Shown piece after piece: positions 27,164 to 36,131 of a stretch of 64,000 bases of DNA (positions are counted from its first letter, which is position 1; each line of letters begins with the position of its first letter). Position numbers and translations under genes: made by a program. Under the pieces are notes generated by a model. It saw nothing but the letters and a program-made list of their open reading frames with translations. It was not told where the DNA came from and ran no database searches. Origin of the DNA: Pontibacter burrus (GTDB lineage Bacteria > Bacteroidota > Bacteroidia > Cytophagales > Hymenobacteraceae); contig NZ_JAAGWD010000009.1 of NCBI RefSeq assembly GCF_010686685.1, forward strand, positions 1 to 64,000. Reading direction: 5' to 3'.

Positions 27164-28048
27164 TTACTGCTCCAGCAGTTTCATAAGGGCCTCATAATAG
27201 CGGTCCAGGCTACCCTCTGCTGTGCTCAAAAACAGGAACGGTTCTATCAGTTCCAGTTCCATCAGCACTAGTTCGTTCTGCAGGGCAACGCCATCCACAC
27301 GGGCATACAGGCAGTCGGCTGCAAATTTATTTACTACCTGCTCAGCGGTTTGCAGTAAAGCTGCCGGCGGCTCAGGGGTATGTATAGTTCCGCCAAAGAA
27401 GTGCTGCACCCTAAAATCGCCGGGTTTGGCAGTTTTAAGCACGGTGTGGCTATAGTTGCTGTTAAAGAAAATAAACGACCATTCACCCTGCGTTTTAATC
27501 TCTTCCAGGAATGGCTGCGCCAGAAATGGTTCCTGCTGCAGCAACTGGTTTATAGTTTGGGTTTTAGCTACGGCTTCTTCTTTGGTTAAGGCAAAAGTAT
27601 TTTTAGCACCTCCACTTACGCGAGGCTTCACAATAATTTTCTCTGCTTTTAACTTTTCAAAAATACAGGTCGCATCGAAAGTCTGGCCTTGTTCCAGCCA
27701 AACGGTTGGCACTACTTTAATATCCTGTGCTTCCAGGTCTTTAAAGTATAACTTATCGGCATTCCAGCGAAGCGTTTTTACAGGGTTCAGCACCTTGCAT
27801 TTTTTGCTTTCCAGTTCGTTCAGCCAGGCGTAAAAGGCATCTATCTTGTCAAAATAGTCCCAGGGAGATTTAATAATAATGGCGTCAAAATTCTCCCAGT
27901 TCACGTTCGGATCGTCCCACACCTGCCACGTTACAGGCAGCTCTTTTGCCTTCAAAAACTGGTATAAACGTTCATCTTCCGAGTCGGCATTTGCGGTGTA
28001 GTTGCCCAGGCTCTGGCAGGTTATCAGCGCGATTTGTTGTATTTGCAT
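27164..28048 (-). CDS. ATP-grasp family protein (RimK/glutathione-synthetase-like)
   Basis: A 294-residue ATP-grasp ligase: N-terminal substrate region, central KLYFKDL... and IIVKPRVSGGAKNTFAL ATP-binding Lys and glycine loop, and C-terminal YARVDGVALQNELVLMELELIEP with the Mg-binding acidic residues. Forms an amide or thioester using ATP; the substrates are not identifiable. It is a different subfamily from the rimK gene at 62 kb. Converges closely with the Usp gene. Confidence 0.88.
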   Translation of the reverse strand: MQIQQIALITCQSLGNYTANADSEDERLYQFLKAKELPVTWQVWDDPNVNWENFDAIIIKSPWDYFDKIDAFYAWLNELESKKCKVLNPVKTLRWNADKLYFKDLEAQDIKVVPTVWLEQGQTFDATCIFEKLKAEKIIVKPRVSGGAKNTFALTKEEAVAKTQTINQLLQQEPFLAQPFLEEIKTQGEWSFIFFNSNYSHTVLKTAKPGDFRVQHFFGGTIHTPEPPAALLQTAEQVVNKFAADCLYARVDGVALQNELVLMELELIEPFLFLSTAEGSLDRYYEALMKLLEQ

Positions 28049-28182
28049 TTTTGTATCATCTTTGCTGCGAAATTATACTTTGGGCAGCGCAGAAACTATA
28101 GCCGAAGGCACTTTTAAACAAAACATTAAAGTGCGTGGTTCTCGTATGTGAGGTATAAGCTTTACCCTTTTCCACTGATACC

Positions 28183-28815
28183 ATGCTCTGCCTGCTTTGC
28201 AAAACTTTCCCCCCCCGGTATGCGCTGACTATACGGCTGCTGGTTTTGCTGTTGCTGGTACAACATGTGGCTTCGGCATGTACTACAGAACAGCCGCAGG
28301 AAGAATTTGAATCGCCTTTAAACCGCGCTTCCGGCGATACCACTTCTGTCCGTTCTAACCGTAGAGCTCCTGCCTCTTTAACGCTCTTGGGTAATCCGTT
28401 TGTTGCCAGTCCTGCAAAAAGCAATTCGCTCAGCGCTTACTTTGATAAAATTCAGGACGATTTTTGGGTAGAGGCCGATCCGGTAGAAAACCTCCATCGC
28501 CCCGACGTTACCGACACGATCTATACCATTCGTTTTGGTAACTCCATGCTGGAGCTATACGCCCCTACCCGATCCGGCAAGTTGCTACTACAGGTAGCTG
28601 ATATCCGGAACAGCTCCATAACACTGCGTAACAACCTGCGTGTAGGCATGCCGCAGGAAGAACTCACCGCCCGCCTGAAAGGTCAAAACATCCGCATTCA
28701 GCAAAGCCCTGACAAAATTGTAGCGTCTACCTCAGAAGGTGCCCCTATCTCGCTCTATTTCTTCCTGAAAAACGGCAAGGTTTCGCGTATTTTTTATGAG
28801 GGGTATGTGGATTAA
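28183..28815 (+). CDS. Hypothetical lipoprotein with a poly-C tract near its start
   Basis: A 210-residue precursor. A hydrophobic signal (about 17-31) ends in VASAC, a lipobox with Cys33. The mature part has Ser/Arg-rich linker then a globular region (YTIRFGNSMLELYAPTRSGK..., VGMPQEELTARLKGQNI) of no family I recognise. Eight consecutive C at 28209-28216 fall between the start and the signal core, a possible slippage site. Confidence 0.6.
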   Translation: MLCLLCKTFPPRYALTIRLLVLLLLVQHVASACTTEQPQEEFESPLNRASGDTTSVRSNRRAPASLTLLGNPFVASPAKSNSLSAYFDKIQDDFWVEADPVENLHRPDVTDTIYTIRFGNSMLELYAPTRSGKLLLQVADIRNSSITLRNNLRVGMPQEELTARLKGQNIRIQQSPDKIVASTSEGAPISLYFFLKNGKVSRIFYEGYVD

Positions 28816-28903
28816 GGTTTAGAATTCTGCTTAACAAGCTCAGATATTCCATCTTGCCATTCTGAGTGTTAACCCAGGGATCTTCTATTTCCTTTCTAAT
28901 ACT

Positions 28904-29550
28904 GTCATGTCGAGCGCAGCCGAGACATCTTATATGTCCTATAGCTAACTATAGTTGCCACTGGACACAAGCAGTTTCTTTCATAGCTTCCTCTTATCCT
29001 AGGAGCTCTACTGATCTATAGTGCTATAGTTGGCTTTGGTGCGCTCACGGCCGCGGGGCCTCGTCTTCGGGCATCGCGCTGCTTTCGCTTCCTTGGCTCC
29101 TTCGTCGCCATGCCTATCGGCACCGGAACCTCTCGAGGCGCTCAACCCAAAGACTGAAATTACTCGATAGTTAAGCTATAGTTATTTCAATAGCTATAGT
29201 TGCATCGCCTTTCCGGGGTTGTAGTTCCGTGGGGCCAAGTAAACCTGCCCTGTTTATGATTTGTAACTATAAAACTATAGTCTCAACTATAACTATAGCC
29301 GCAATTCCCCTCTTGGGAGGGGCAGGGGTGGGTTAATGGCCAACTATAGAACTATAGCCCTAACTAGAAACGGTTAAAAACTCCCTCTCCTGTTTTGGGG
29401 GTAGGGGCCCTCGATAAAAGGAGAGGGCTGGGGTGAGGTAAACAAAACAAAGGTAGTTGGACAAACAACAACTATAGAACGATAGAGTCAAACTAAAGCA
29501 AACACCTCAATCATGAAAATCCATTAAATCCGCCTAATCCCGGTTCAGAC
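28904..29550 (+). repeat. Composite dispersed repeat, copy A (about 650 bp)
   Basis: The 949-bp spacer 28816-29764 has no convincing gene. From 28904 to 29550 it aligns collinearly by eye with 33942-34593. Modules in order: a TCGAGCGCAGCCGAGA-type palindrome; a GC-rich island 29034-29151 starting GGTGCGCTCACGGCCG; AACTATAG words; a CCCCTCTTGGGAGGGG-AGGGGTGGG element (29307-29335); a second GC palindrome (29383-29440); and an AATCC...GGTTCAGAC terminus (29517-29550). The rest, 29551-29723, holds AACTATAG words and a second AATCC...TCAGAC fragment (29660-29694). Confidence 0.9.
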
Positions 29551-29723
29551 ATCCTTTCAAGCCAGTTGGGTTGCAAGCTCAACCCCATTGTAAGACTCAG
29601 GTTACAAACCCGCGCTAGAAGTGAGAGCTCAACTATAAAACTATAGCTCATGCTATAGCAAAATCCCTTAACCCTGTAAATCCTGACTCAGACAAACCTT
29701 ACACCTTTTGAAAATTTAACATC

Positions 29724-29731
29724 TATCTTTG
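29724..29731 (+). promoter_or_regulatory. Candidate -7 element (TATCTTTG) of dtd
   Basis: Exact TAnnTTTG, 33 bp before dtd. A TTTTG lies 13 bp upstream, closer than the normal spacing. Confidence 0.6.
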
Positions 29732-29764
29732 CCAACAATTATCAATTAACCACTAATAATCAAA

Positions 29765-30217
29765 ATGCGAGTAGTCATACAACGGGTAACACAGGCTTCG
29801 GTGACGATAGATGGGCAGGTAAAAGGTGAAATAGGCCTAGGATTGCTGGTGCTGGCTGGCTTCTGCCCGACCGATACGGAAGAAGACCTGAAGTGGACGG
29901 CCAGTAAAATTGCTCAGTTGCGCATCTTCAGCGATACCGACGACAAGATGAACCTGAGTGTGCAGGATGTGAACGGGGACATACTGGTTATCAGCCAGTT
30001 TACTTTATTTGCCAGCACTAAAAAAGGCAACCGCCCCTCCTACATCAATGCTGCCCCGCCAACTATAGCTATCCCGCTCTACGAGAAATTTATCGCTTAC
30101 CTGGAAGCTGCTTTGAGCAAAAAAGTGCAGACCGGTGAGTTTGGTGCCGACATGAAAGTTGCGCTGTTGAACGACGGCCCTGTTACGATAACGATAGACT
30201 CGCAGAATAAAGAGTAA
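29765..30217 (+). CDS. dtd: D-aminoacyl-tRNA deacylase
   Basis: A 150-residue cytoplasmic proofreading enzyme that hydrolyses D-aminoacyl-tRNA and Gly-tRNA(Ala). The invariant motifs SQFTLFA (catalytic cross-subunit Gly-cisPro partner region) and NxGPVT (here NDGPVTI) are intact. Start [17 protein letters not shown] is canonical. Possibly first of a co-directional run with the beta-barrel and MazG-like genes. Confidence 0.97.
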   Translation: MRVVIQRVTQASVTIDGQVKGEIGLGLLVLAGFCPTDTEEDLKWTASKIAQLRIFSDTDDKMNLSVQDVNGDILVISQFTLFASTKKGNRPSYINAAPPTIAIPLYEKFIAYLEAALSKKVQTGEFGADMKVALLNDGPVTITIDSQNKE

Positions 30218-30232
30218 AATAATGAGATGATA

Positions 30233-30262
30233 TTGTAAAATATCAAACGATCCGTATATTTA
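30233..30262 (+). promoter_or_regulatory. Candidate promoter (TTG-N19-TATATTTA)
   Basis: TTG 30233-30235 and a near-consensus -7 (TATATTTA 30255-30262) 19 bp apart, upstream of the outer-membrane protein gene. Confidence 0.5.
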
Positions 30263-30292
30263 GCTATAGTTATACTCTTAGCTGAATATTTT

Positions 30293-31207
30293 ATGGCTGC
30301 TCCTGCTCTTTTCATCCGCCATTTTCTGCTTATCTGCTGTCTCCTGCTGTCAGCTATAGTTTGCCTCCCAGCCCAAGCGCAAACAGATACTACTATCACT
30401 CAAACTATACAACCACAACGCTGGATAGTAGAGACCAAAGATGGCTCTGTTTATCAGGGTATCTTTCTGGGGCAGGATGAAAACGGTATCAGGCTGCAAA
30501 CCGAAAGCGCAGGCACCATCATTATTCCTCACAACAAGGTTAAAAGTTACCGTATTTTAGATGAGCGCAACTATAGGAATGGGCAATATTGGTACGAGAA
30601 CCCCAACGCAAGCCGATACCTGTTTAGCCCTTCGGCTTACAGTTTGCGTCGTGGCGAGGCCTATTACCAGAACACATACCTGGTGCTCAACTCGTTTAAC
30701 TATGGCGTTACGGATAACTTTACAATAGGCGGCGGTTTTGAACTGATTTCTACCTTTTCAGGGGAGCCTACTTTTTTCTTTACACCCAAATACACGTTTC
30801 ACATTGCTAACAAATGGCGCGCTGGAGGTGGTGTACTCTACCTTACTTCTACCCTTGCCGATGACGGTTTTTCGGGTTTGGGAATTGGCTACGGCATTGT
30901 AACCTATGGCAACACCGACAACAACGCTACAGTAGGACTAGGCTATGGATTTGTGGATGGCAGTTTCTCTGAAAAACCGATTATTACCCTGAGTGGTATG
31001 ACCAGGCTTAGCCGCAGAATTGGCCTGGTATCGGAGAATTGGTTTGTACCCAGCGAAGACATAAGCGGCGCTATTTATTCCTATGGCATACGGTTTATGG
31101 GCGAGCGCATTACGGTAGACCTGGCTTTTCTGAACAACCCCGATATTGCTGAAAGTGTAACCATTGGTGTGCCCTATGTTGATTTTGTGATTAAATTCGG
31201 GAAATAA
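30293..31207 (+). CDS. Putative outer-membrane beta-barrel protein
   Basis: A 304-residue precursor with a clear signal peptide (hydrophobic 9-25, cleavage near AQAQ). Residues ~40-90 form a small strand-rich domain (WIVETKDGSVYQGIFLGQDENGIRLQT); the remainder alternates Gly/aromatic strands (YQNTYLVLNSFNYGVTDNFTIGGGFEL..., GLGIGYGIVTYG) and ends in a Phe-containing strand (VPYVDFVIKFGK), as barrel proteins do. No specific family recognised. Confidence 0.75.
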   Translation: MAAPALFIRHFLLICCLLLSAIVCLPAQAQTDTTITQTIQPQRWIVETKDGSVYQGIFLGQDENGIRLQTESAGTIIIPHNKVKSYRILDERNYRNGQYWYENPNASRYLFSPSAYSLRRGEAYYQNTYLVLNSFNYGVTDNFTIGGGFELISTFSGEPTFFFTPKYTFHIANKWRAGGGVLYLTSTLADDGFSGLGIGYGIVTYGNTDNNATVGLGYGFVDGSFSEKPIITLSGMTRLSRRIGLVSENWFVPSEDISGAIYSYGIRFMGERITVDLAFLNNPDIAESVTIGVPYVDFVIKFGK

Positions 31208-31216
31208 ATTCCGAAC

Positions 31217-31543
31217 ATGACCATACAGGAAGCACAACAGGTAGTAGATAACTGGATAAAAGAAAATGGTGTGCGTTACTTTAGTGAGCTCACCAACATG
31301 GCAATTCTTACCGAAGAAGTTGGCGAGGTAGCCCGGATTATTTCCAGGCAATACGGCGAGCAATCATTCAAACAAAGCGATACCGGCAAAGACTTAGGCG
31401 ATGAACTGGCCGATGTGCTGTTTGTACTTATCTGCCTGGCTAACCAAACCGGCGTAAACCTGACCGAAGCCATGGAAAAGAACCTGGCTAAAAAAACACA
31501 ACGCGATAGCCAGCGCCATAAGCAAAACCCCAAGCTGAAGTAA
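31217..31543 (+). CDS. MazG-like nucleotide pyrophosphohydrolase
   Basis: A 108-residue all-alpha NTP pyrophosphatase. The metal-binding motifs EEVGE (EEVGEVAR) and DELADVLF are intact with the family's spacing. It removes pyrophosphate from (d)NTPs, in some cases damaged ones. It starts 9 bp after the barrel gene, so probably co-transcribed. Last codons run into a GTTAGAAA repeat. Confidence 0.92.
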   Translation: MTIQEAQQVVDNWIKENGVRYFSELTNMAILTEEVGEVARIISRQYGEQSFKQSDTGKDLGDELADVLFVLICLANQTGVNLTEAMEKNLAKKTQRDSQRHKQNPKLK

Positions 31544-31858
31544 GTTAGAAAGTTGAGAAGTTTAGAAGTTAGAAAGTTTATAATATCCAATGCACTCGCT
31601 CGCGTCCCGCGAGTGTGCGCTATCTTATGGCGTCCCGCCACGTTATCATCCGGTTTTGAACTATAGCTCTATTAATAACTATAGCTGTAAACTATAACCT
31701 ATAGTTAAGCACGGCCAGAGTCTGCTCGTAGCTCACGCGCGCGAGGGAGAAGCTCTAATCTATAGCTATAGTTCAAGACAAACAAAAAAGGGAAGTGCAA
31801 CCACGGCTACACTTCCCTTTTAACTTTCTAACTTCCAAACTTTCTAACTCTTTAACTG
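31542..31858. repeat. Inverted pair of GTTAGAAA words enclosing the mazG-comB spacer
   Basis: Left arm 31542-31580 and right arm 31821-31856 are inverted copies. The ~300-bp spacer 31544-31843 carries no gene: it has a CACTCGC/GCGAGTG hairpin (about 31593-31615), several AACTATAG words and the comB terminator. Confidence 0.85.
31786..31821 (-). terminator. Terminator of comB
   Basis: AAAAGGGAAGTG and CACTTCCCTTTT arms with a 12-nt loop; the minus strand continues into TTTGTTTG. Confidence 0.85.
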
Positions 31859-32569
31859 CCCGACCCCAAGATCTACCAGCCTGTCATTCTTCCAAACTGG
31901 CAACACGTTATATTGATCGTGCAGCAAGCAGAATTCCACATCTTTATGGATTTCCAGGTTTTCCAAGCGGCGCACATGTGATGACTGTCTCAAGAAACCT
32001 GCCAAGTCATTTTTTGCAGTCTGGTACAGATACAGCGAAGCAAGGGTAGCGTCATTTTCAAAAGTAAAGTCTCCCTGAAGTCGCTCGGTTAACGCACCGG
32101 CATACAGTGTGTCTTCCAGGTTAAACTTGCCTTTCCAGCCAGCGCAAACTACCAGCACATCCAGTTGCAGCTCCTTCAGATGATCGGCTACAGCCTGCAG
32201 GTTCAGAAAAGAACCAACTATAATCTCGTCGGCATCCATAGATAAATGGATAGCGCGCGTACCGTTGGTAGTGGTAATGGCAATGGTTCTGCCCTGCACA
32301 TTGCCATTCATGTACGCAAACGGCGAGTTACCCAGATCAAAACCTTCTGCCTTTACACCGTCACGTTCGGCTGCAATCAGGCAGCCCTTGCCCGCATAGG
32401 CCTGGCATTCTTCCAACTTCATTACCGGAATAATGTCCGTAGCGCCATGCGCAAAAGCAGCCACCATAGTTGAAGTAGCACGAAGTATATCCACTGCCAC
32501 AACGGCTTTTCCCTTCAGCTCATACAAGTGCAACAGCTCCGGGCTGAAACACACATCTATACTTGGCAT
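31844..32569 (-). CDS. comB: 2-phosphosulfolactate phosphatase
   Basis: A 241-residue ComB family Mg-dependent phosphatase. It shows VAVDILRATSTMVAAFAHGA, AERDG..GFDLGNSPF and TTTNGTRAI, the conserved substrate-binding regions. In archaea ComB makes sulfolactate for coenzyme M; in bacteria without that pathway its role is unclear, possibly sulfolactate or a different phospho-acid. No comA or comC nearby. The first residues of the C-terminus fall in the repeat arm. Confidence 0.9.
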   Translation of the reverse strand: MPSIDVCFSPELLHLYELKGKAVVAVDILRATSTMVAAFAHGATDIIPVMKLEECQAYAGKGCLIAAERDGVKAEGFDLGNSPFAYMNGNVQGRTIAITTTNGTRAIHLSMDADEIIVGSFLNLQAVADHLKELQLDVLVVCAGWKGKFNLEDTLYAGALTERLQGDFTFENDATLASLYLYQTAKNDLAGFLRQSSHVRRLENLEIHKDVEFCLLHDQYNVLPVWKNDRLVDLGVGQLKS

Positions 32570-32584
32570 ATATTTTTGATTTTT

Positions 32585-32668
32585 AGACTGAAAGACAAAG
32601 GACTATATGACAAAATATTGAAGGCGCTAAACCCTGTCTTTTGTCAATTAGTCCTTTGTCAAAAAGTC
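32585..32668. repeat. Inverted pair of GACAAAGGACTA words between comB and gcvT
   Basis: Left arm around GACAAAGGACTA (32593-32604) and right arm TAGTCCTTTGTC (32648-32659) are perfectly inverted, extended imperfectly to 32585-32617 and 32636-32668. No gene inside. Confidence 0.8.
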
Positions 32669-32675
32669 ACAAGAA

Positions 32676-33764
32676 TTACTTTTTAAGGATAGGCAGTTTA
32701 ACGATCTGCGCTTTCATATCTTTATTACGCACGCGGATAAAGATCTCAGTGCCAGGCTTGCTGAGCTCGGTCTTAACATAACCCAGTCCAATGCCTTTAC
32801 CCATAGATGGCGACATTGTACCAGAAGTTACTTCACCGATCTGCTCACCAGCTTCGTTCACGATCTCGTAATGTGCTCTCGGAATTGCTTTTTCCAGCAT
32901 TTCGAAACCAACCAACTTGCGTTCTACGCCTGCTTCTTTCTGAGCTTTCAGGTTAGCAGAGTTCACAAATTCCTTATCGAACTTCGTGATCCAGCCAAGA
33001 CCGGCCTCCAACGGCGAAGTAGTATCGTTTATATCGTTACCGTACAGGCAGAAGCCCATTTCCAGGCGCAGCGTGTCGCGGGCACCTAAACCGATTGGCT
33101 TAATGCCATGCTCCTTCCCTGCTTCCATAATGGCATCAAATACGCGTTTCGCATCTTCGTTCTTCACATAGATCTCGAAACCGCCTGAGCCAGTATAACC
33201 TGTAGCTGAAACGATTACATCCTGTACGCCAGCAAACTCGCCTTTATCAAACGTATAGTATACCATACTGCCCAGGTCCAGCTTTGTAAGCGACTGTAAG
33301 GCATCCACAGTTTTAGGACCCTGAACTGCAAACAGCGACATCTCGTCTGAAATATTCGTCAGCTTCACGCCACCTGTGTTATACTTGTTGATCCACTCCC
33401 AGTCCTTATCGATGTTAGAAGCATTAACTACCAGCAGGTAATCTTCTTCGCCCATGCAGTACACCAGCAGGTCATCCACAATACCGCCCTGCTCGTTCGG
33501 GAAGCAGGAGTACTGAATCTTACCTGGCGTCAGTTTAGAGGCGTCATTAGTAGTTATGCGCTGAATCAGGTCCAGAGCGCCTGGTCCCTGCACCAGGAAC
33601 TCGCCCATGTGCGACACATCAAAAATACCAACAGCATTACGCACCGTGTTATGCTCTTCTAAATCTGAAGAGTAACGAACAGGCATATTATAACCGGCAA
33701 AAGGCACCATTTTAGCGCCAAGTGCTTCGTGTACATCGTTTAAGGCTATTTTCTTTAATTCCAT
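32676..33764 (-). CDS. gcvT: Aminomethyltransferase (glycine cleavage system T protein)
   Basis: A 362-residue tetrahydrofolate enzyme transferring the methylene carbon from H-protein-bound glycine. Standard signatures: [50 protein letters not shown]. Length is normal. gcvH and gcvP are not nearby. Expected partner genes lie elsewhere on the chromosome. Confidence 0.96.
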   Translation of the reverse strand: MELKKIALNDVHEALGAKMVPFAGYNMPVRYSSDLEEHNTVRNAVGIFDVSHMGEFLVQGPGALDLIQRITTNDASKLTPGKIQYSCFPNEQGGIVDDLLVYCMGEEDYLLVVNASNIDKDWEWINKYNTGGVKLTNISDEMSLFAVQGPKTVDALQSLTKLDLGSMVYYTFDKGEFAGVQDVIVSATGYTGSGGFEIYVKNEDAKRVFDAIMEAGKEHGIKPIGLGARDTLRLEMGFCLYGNDINDTTSPLEAGLGWITKFDKEFVNSANLKAQKEAGVERKLVGFEMLEKAIPRAHYEIVNEAGEQIGEVTSGTMSPSMGKGIGLGYVKTELSKPGTEIFIRVRNKDMKAQIVKLPILKK

Positions 33765-33795
33765 GATCTTATTCTTTACTCAAGGGGTTCTATAG

Positions 33796-33803
33796 CAAAA
33801 GTA
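33796..33803 (-). promoter_or_regulatory. Candidate -7 element (TACTTTTG) of gcvT
   Basis: Exact TAnnTTTG on the minus strand, 32 bp from the ATG. No glycine riboswitch structure was recognised in the leader. Confidence 0.55.
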
Positions 33804-33941
33804 ACTAAACTTTTTTATTGCTGACGGCTGAAATATGAATTTGTTGATGGTACGCTGTAGAGGGTTGTTTTAATAGTTCATGACCTTTGGTTGTAGCTTG
33901 GAAGTGTAATAATTTGGAATCACTGTAGTCTTGCCTCATTT

Positions 33942-34593
33942 GTCATTTCGAACAAAGTGAGAAATCTATTTCAAACTATAGTTGTAGCTATCTTTCTATA
34001 GCTTGCCGTTGTTGCCATAAGCAGTTCATGCTATAGTTACTTCTGATCCTGGGAGCTTTACTTTCCTATCGTTTTATAGTTGGTTTTGGTGCGCTCACGG
34101 CCGCGGGGCCCCGTCTTCGGGCATCGCGCGGTGTACATTTCTTTTGCTCCTGCGTCGCCATGCCTGGCGGCACCAGAAATCTACAAGGCGCTCAACCCAA
34201 AGACTGTGACCCTTCGATAGCTACTACTATAGTTTGTTGAATGGCTATAGTTACATCGCCTTTCCGTGGTTATAGTTTCGTGGGGCCAGGTAAACCTGTC
34301 CTGTTCGTGGGTTGTAATTATAAAACTAAATAAGCAACTATAGTAAGAACAGAAATTCCCCTCTTGGGAGGGGCAGGGGTGGGTTAAAACCAACTATGGT
34401 ACTATAGCAGCAACTGTAGCAATAGCCAAGAAGCTCCCCGCCTTAGACTACCGAGAAGCGATTTCGAAGGTAGCGAGCGTAGCTTTGAGGGGATAAAGGG
34501 GTGGTTGGATTACAGCAACTACAGAACTATAGCAGCCGCAACTATACCGCATAGCTTCAATCCATCAAATTCCCCTTAATCCGCGGTTCAGAC
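33942..34593 (+). repeat. Composite dispersed repeat, copy B (about 650 bp)
   Basis: Direct copy of 28904-29550, collinear through all modules: a TTCGAACAAAGTGAGAA palindrome, GC-rich island 34084-34206, a CCCCTCTTGGGAGGGG element (34358-34386), a different GC palindrome (34433-34505) and a GGTTCAGAC terminus. It fills most of the spacer 33765-34597; the remaining 33804-33941 shows nothing recognisable. It ends 4 bp before the stop of the DUF1684 gene. Confidence 0.9.
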
Positions 34594-34597
34594 GAAC

Positions 34598-35224
34598 TTA
34601 TAGGTTATGATGTGCCTCATAGGTCTTCTCTCCTGCTGGTATGGATACCGTCAAGCGGTTATCTTTTGGAGGAACAGGGCAGACATATTCTGGGTTAAAC
34701 GCACAAAATGGACTATAAGCGCGGTTGAAATCCAGTACGATTGTTTTGGCATTCTCTTTAAATGGCACATCCAGGTAACGGCCTCCGCCATACGTTTCGA
34801 AACCGTTGGTTTTATCAGTGAAAGGCACGAACAGCTCTTCTTTATTTTCTGAAAGCTTTTTATAAAGTGTCAGGCGCTGTGGCTGTCCTTCTAACTCAAA
34901 AGTAGCAGCTGCATAGCGCAAGTAAGGTTCGTAACTGCCATTAGTGAGTGTCATCAGCAAGGTGTCTTGCTTGGGCAACTCTTCTATTTTGGCATGTACC
35001 CTGTAACTCAAGTCAGGCTCATAGTAAATCAGGTTGGTAAAGCTGCGGCGGCCTTCCTCGGTAAACGGAGTGTTGGCACGGCTTCTGAACGACAGATCTT
35101 TATCTTCCCGTTCTTTCAAAAGAGGTTTGATGTAGTTCTCGTCGCTGAAGAAGGTCTCGTTTACAAAATAAAAAAGCACCAGCGCGATACCGGCAAAAAG
35201 AAGGAGCTTAACAGGGCGTTGCAT
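34598..35224 (-). CDS. DUF1684 domain protein
   Basis: A 208-residue protein from ATG 35224 (an in-frame TTG at 35251 would add nine residues). An N-terminal signal anchor (LLLFAGIALVLFYFV) precedes a DUF1684 domain (DLSYRVHAKIEELP ... GGGRYLDVPFKENAKTIVLDFNRAYSPFCAFNPEYVCPVPP), with the family's late N-P/C-P motif. Biochemical role unknown; likely periplasmic. Composite repeat B abuts its 3' end. Confidence 0.85.
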   Translation of the reverse strand: MQRPVKLLLFAGIALVLFYFVNETFFSDENYIKPLLKEREDKDLSFRSRANTPFTEEGRRSFTNLIYYEPDLSYRVHAKIEELPKQDTLLMTLTNGSYEPYLRYAAATFELEGQPQRLTLYKKLSENKEELFVPFTDKTNGFETYGGGRYLDVPFKENAKTIVLDFNRAYSPFCAFNPEYVCPVPPKDNRLTVSIPAGEKTYEAHHNL

Positions 35225-35434
35225 AATTTCTGTAGCTAAAGTTCGCCACAAAGGTCGGAAATTTTAGGGTGGAAAGGAAGCAGATGTGCGGCAACTGCTT
35301 CTGATTGCAACTTAGATATTTCTAAAACCCAACTTATAGTATTATATTTACTATATATGTTATATTCGTTAATCCAGTTGCGTTTATACTATAGTTGGGT
35401 AAAATATGTGTTAAAAAATAGAGTCATAAAATAC

Positions 35435-35950
35435 ATGAAGCATACGGTATTATTTGTCTTAGTCTTTGCTCTATTCTCATGCTCAGAGATGGAAAAAAAT
35501 ACCAATCAGGATGCAACGATAACTGCTTCTTCGAATGCCAAAAAGGTAGTTAAAGAAGAGAAAGTTGTTGGTATCAAAGGAAAGGATAGATCTATAACTT
35601 CTCAAGCTATAAGAATGGAAACATTCACTAATATTCCAGATGAATATTATGGTTGTGGTTGTAGTTTATATTTAACAGAACAGGATAAGAAAGCAGATAA
35701 TTTTATCTACAGAGATGCTGGTGATATTGCAATGATAGTGCTGAACGGAAAAATTCATAGAATGGATTACAAAGGAGAGAGCAATGGTATTACTACTTAT
35801 TCTAATGATTCAGTAGAAGTGAAGAGGGTTCATACTAAAGCGGTTGAAAGCACAGAGATGGAAGAAACGATGGATGTTGAAGGGGTGCTTACAATCACTA
35901 AAGGCAAAGACAAACTTGAGAAAAAGTATGTCGGTTATTGCGGTTGCTAA
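35435..35950 (+). CDS. Hypothetical lipoprotein
   Basis: A 171-residue precursor from ATG 35435 (upstream in-frame ATG at 35357 lacks a signal). Lipobox LFSC, Asn/Thr/Lys linker, then an unknown domain with a CGCS motif (YYGCGCSLYL) and a C-terminal YCGC, four mature Cys that could form disulfides or bind metal. AT-richer and with fewer AACTATAG words than neighbours. Confidence 0.7.
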   Translation: MKHTVLFVLVFALFSCSEMEKNTNQDATITASSNAKKVVKEEKVVGIKGKDRSITSQAIRMETFTNIPDEYYGCGCSLYLTEQDKKADNFIYRDAGDIAMIVLNGKIHRMDYKGESNGITTYSNDSVEVKRVHTKAVESTEMEETMDVEGVLTITKGKDKLEKKYVGYCGC

Positions 35951-36131
35951 ACACGATTACAGGTCATTCCATTAAAATACTTAACTCAACAAGGTGCATA
36001 ATTTAGGCTTCGGTTATCCCTTGCCCACAGTTTAGCCCAGTACGTATGCCGTAATCTATTACCACCCCACCCCTTCCTTAAATCCATAAAAATCGCTATA
36101 TTTACAGGTATAATACTATACCAAACCCCCT

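Noticed and set aside
29551..29723. A tRNA or small RNA upstream of dtd
   Set aside because: No cloverleaf or known RNA fold could be drawn; the segment is explained by repeat fragments and AACTATAG words.
33804..33941. Glycine riboswitch for gcvT
   Set aside because: No conserved riboswitch core was found, and the -7 element leaves only a short leader.
34181..34393. Minus-strand 70-residue reading frame
   Set aside because: It lies wholly within composite repeat B and shows no domain; similar frames come from such repeats.
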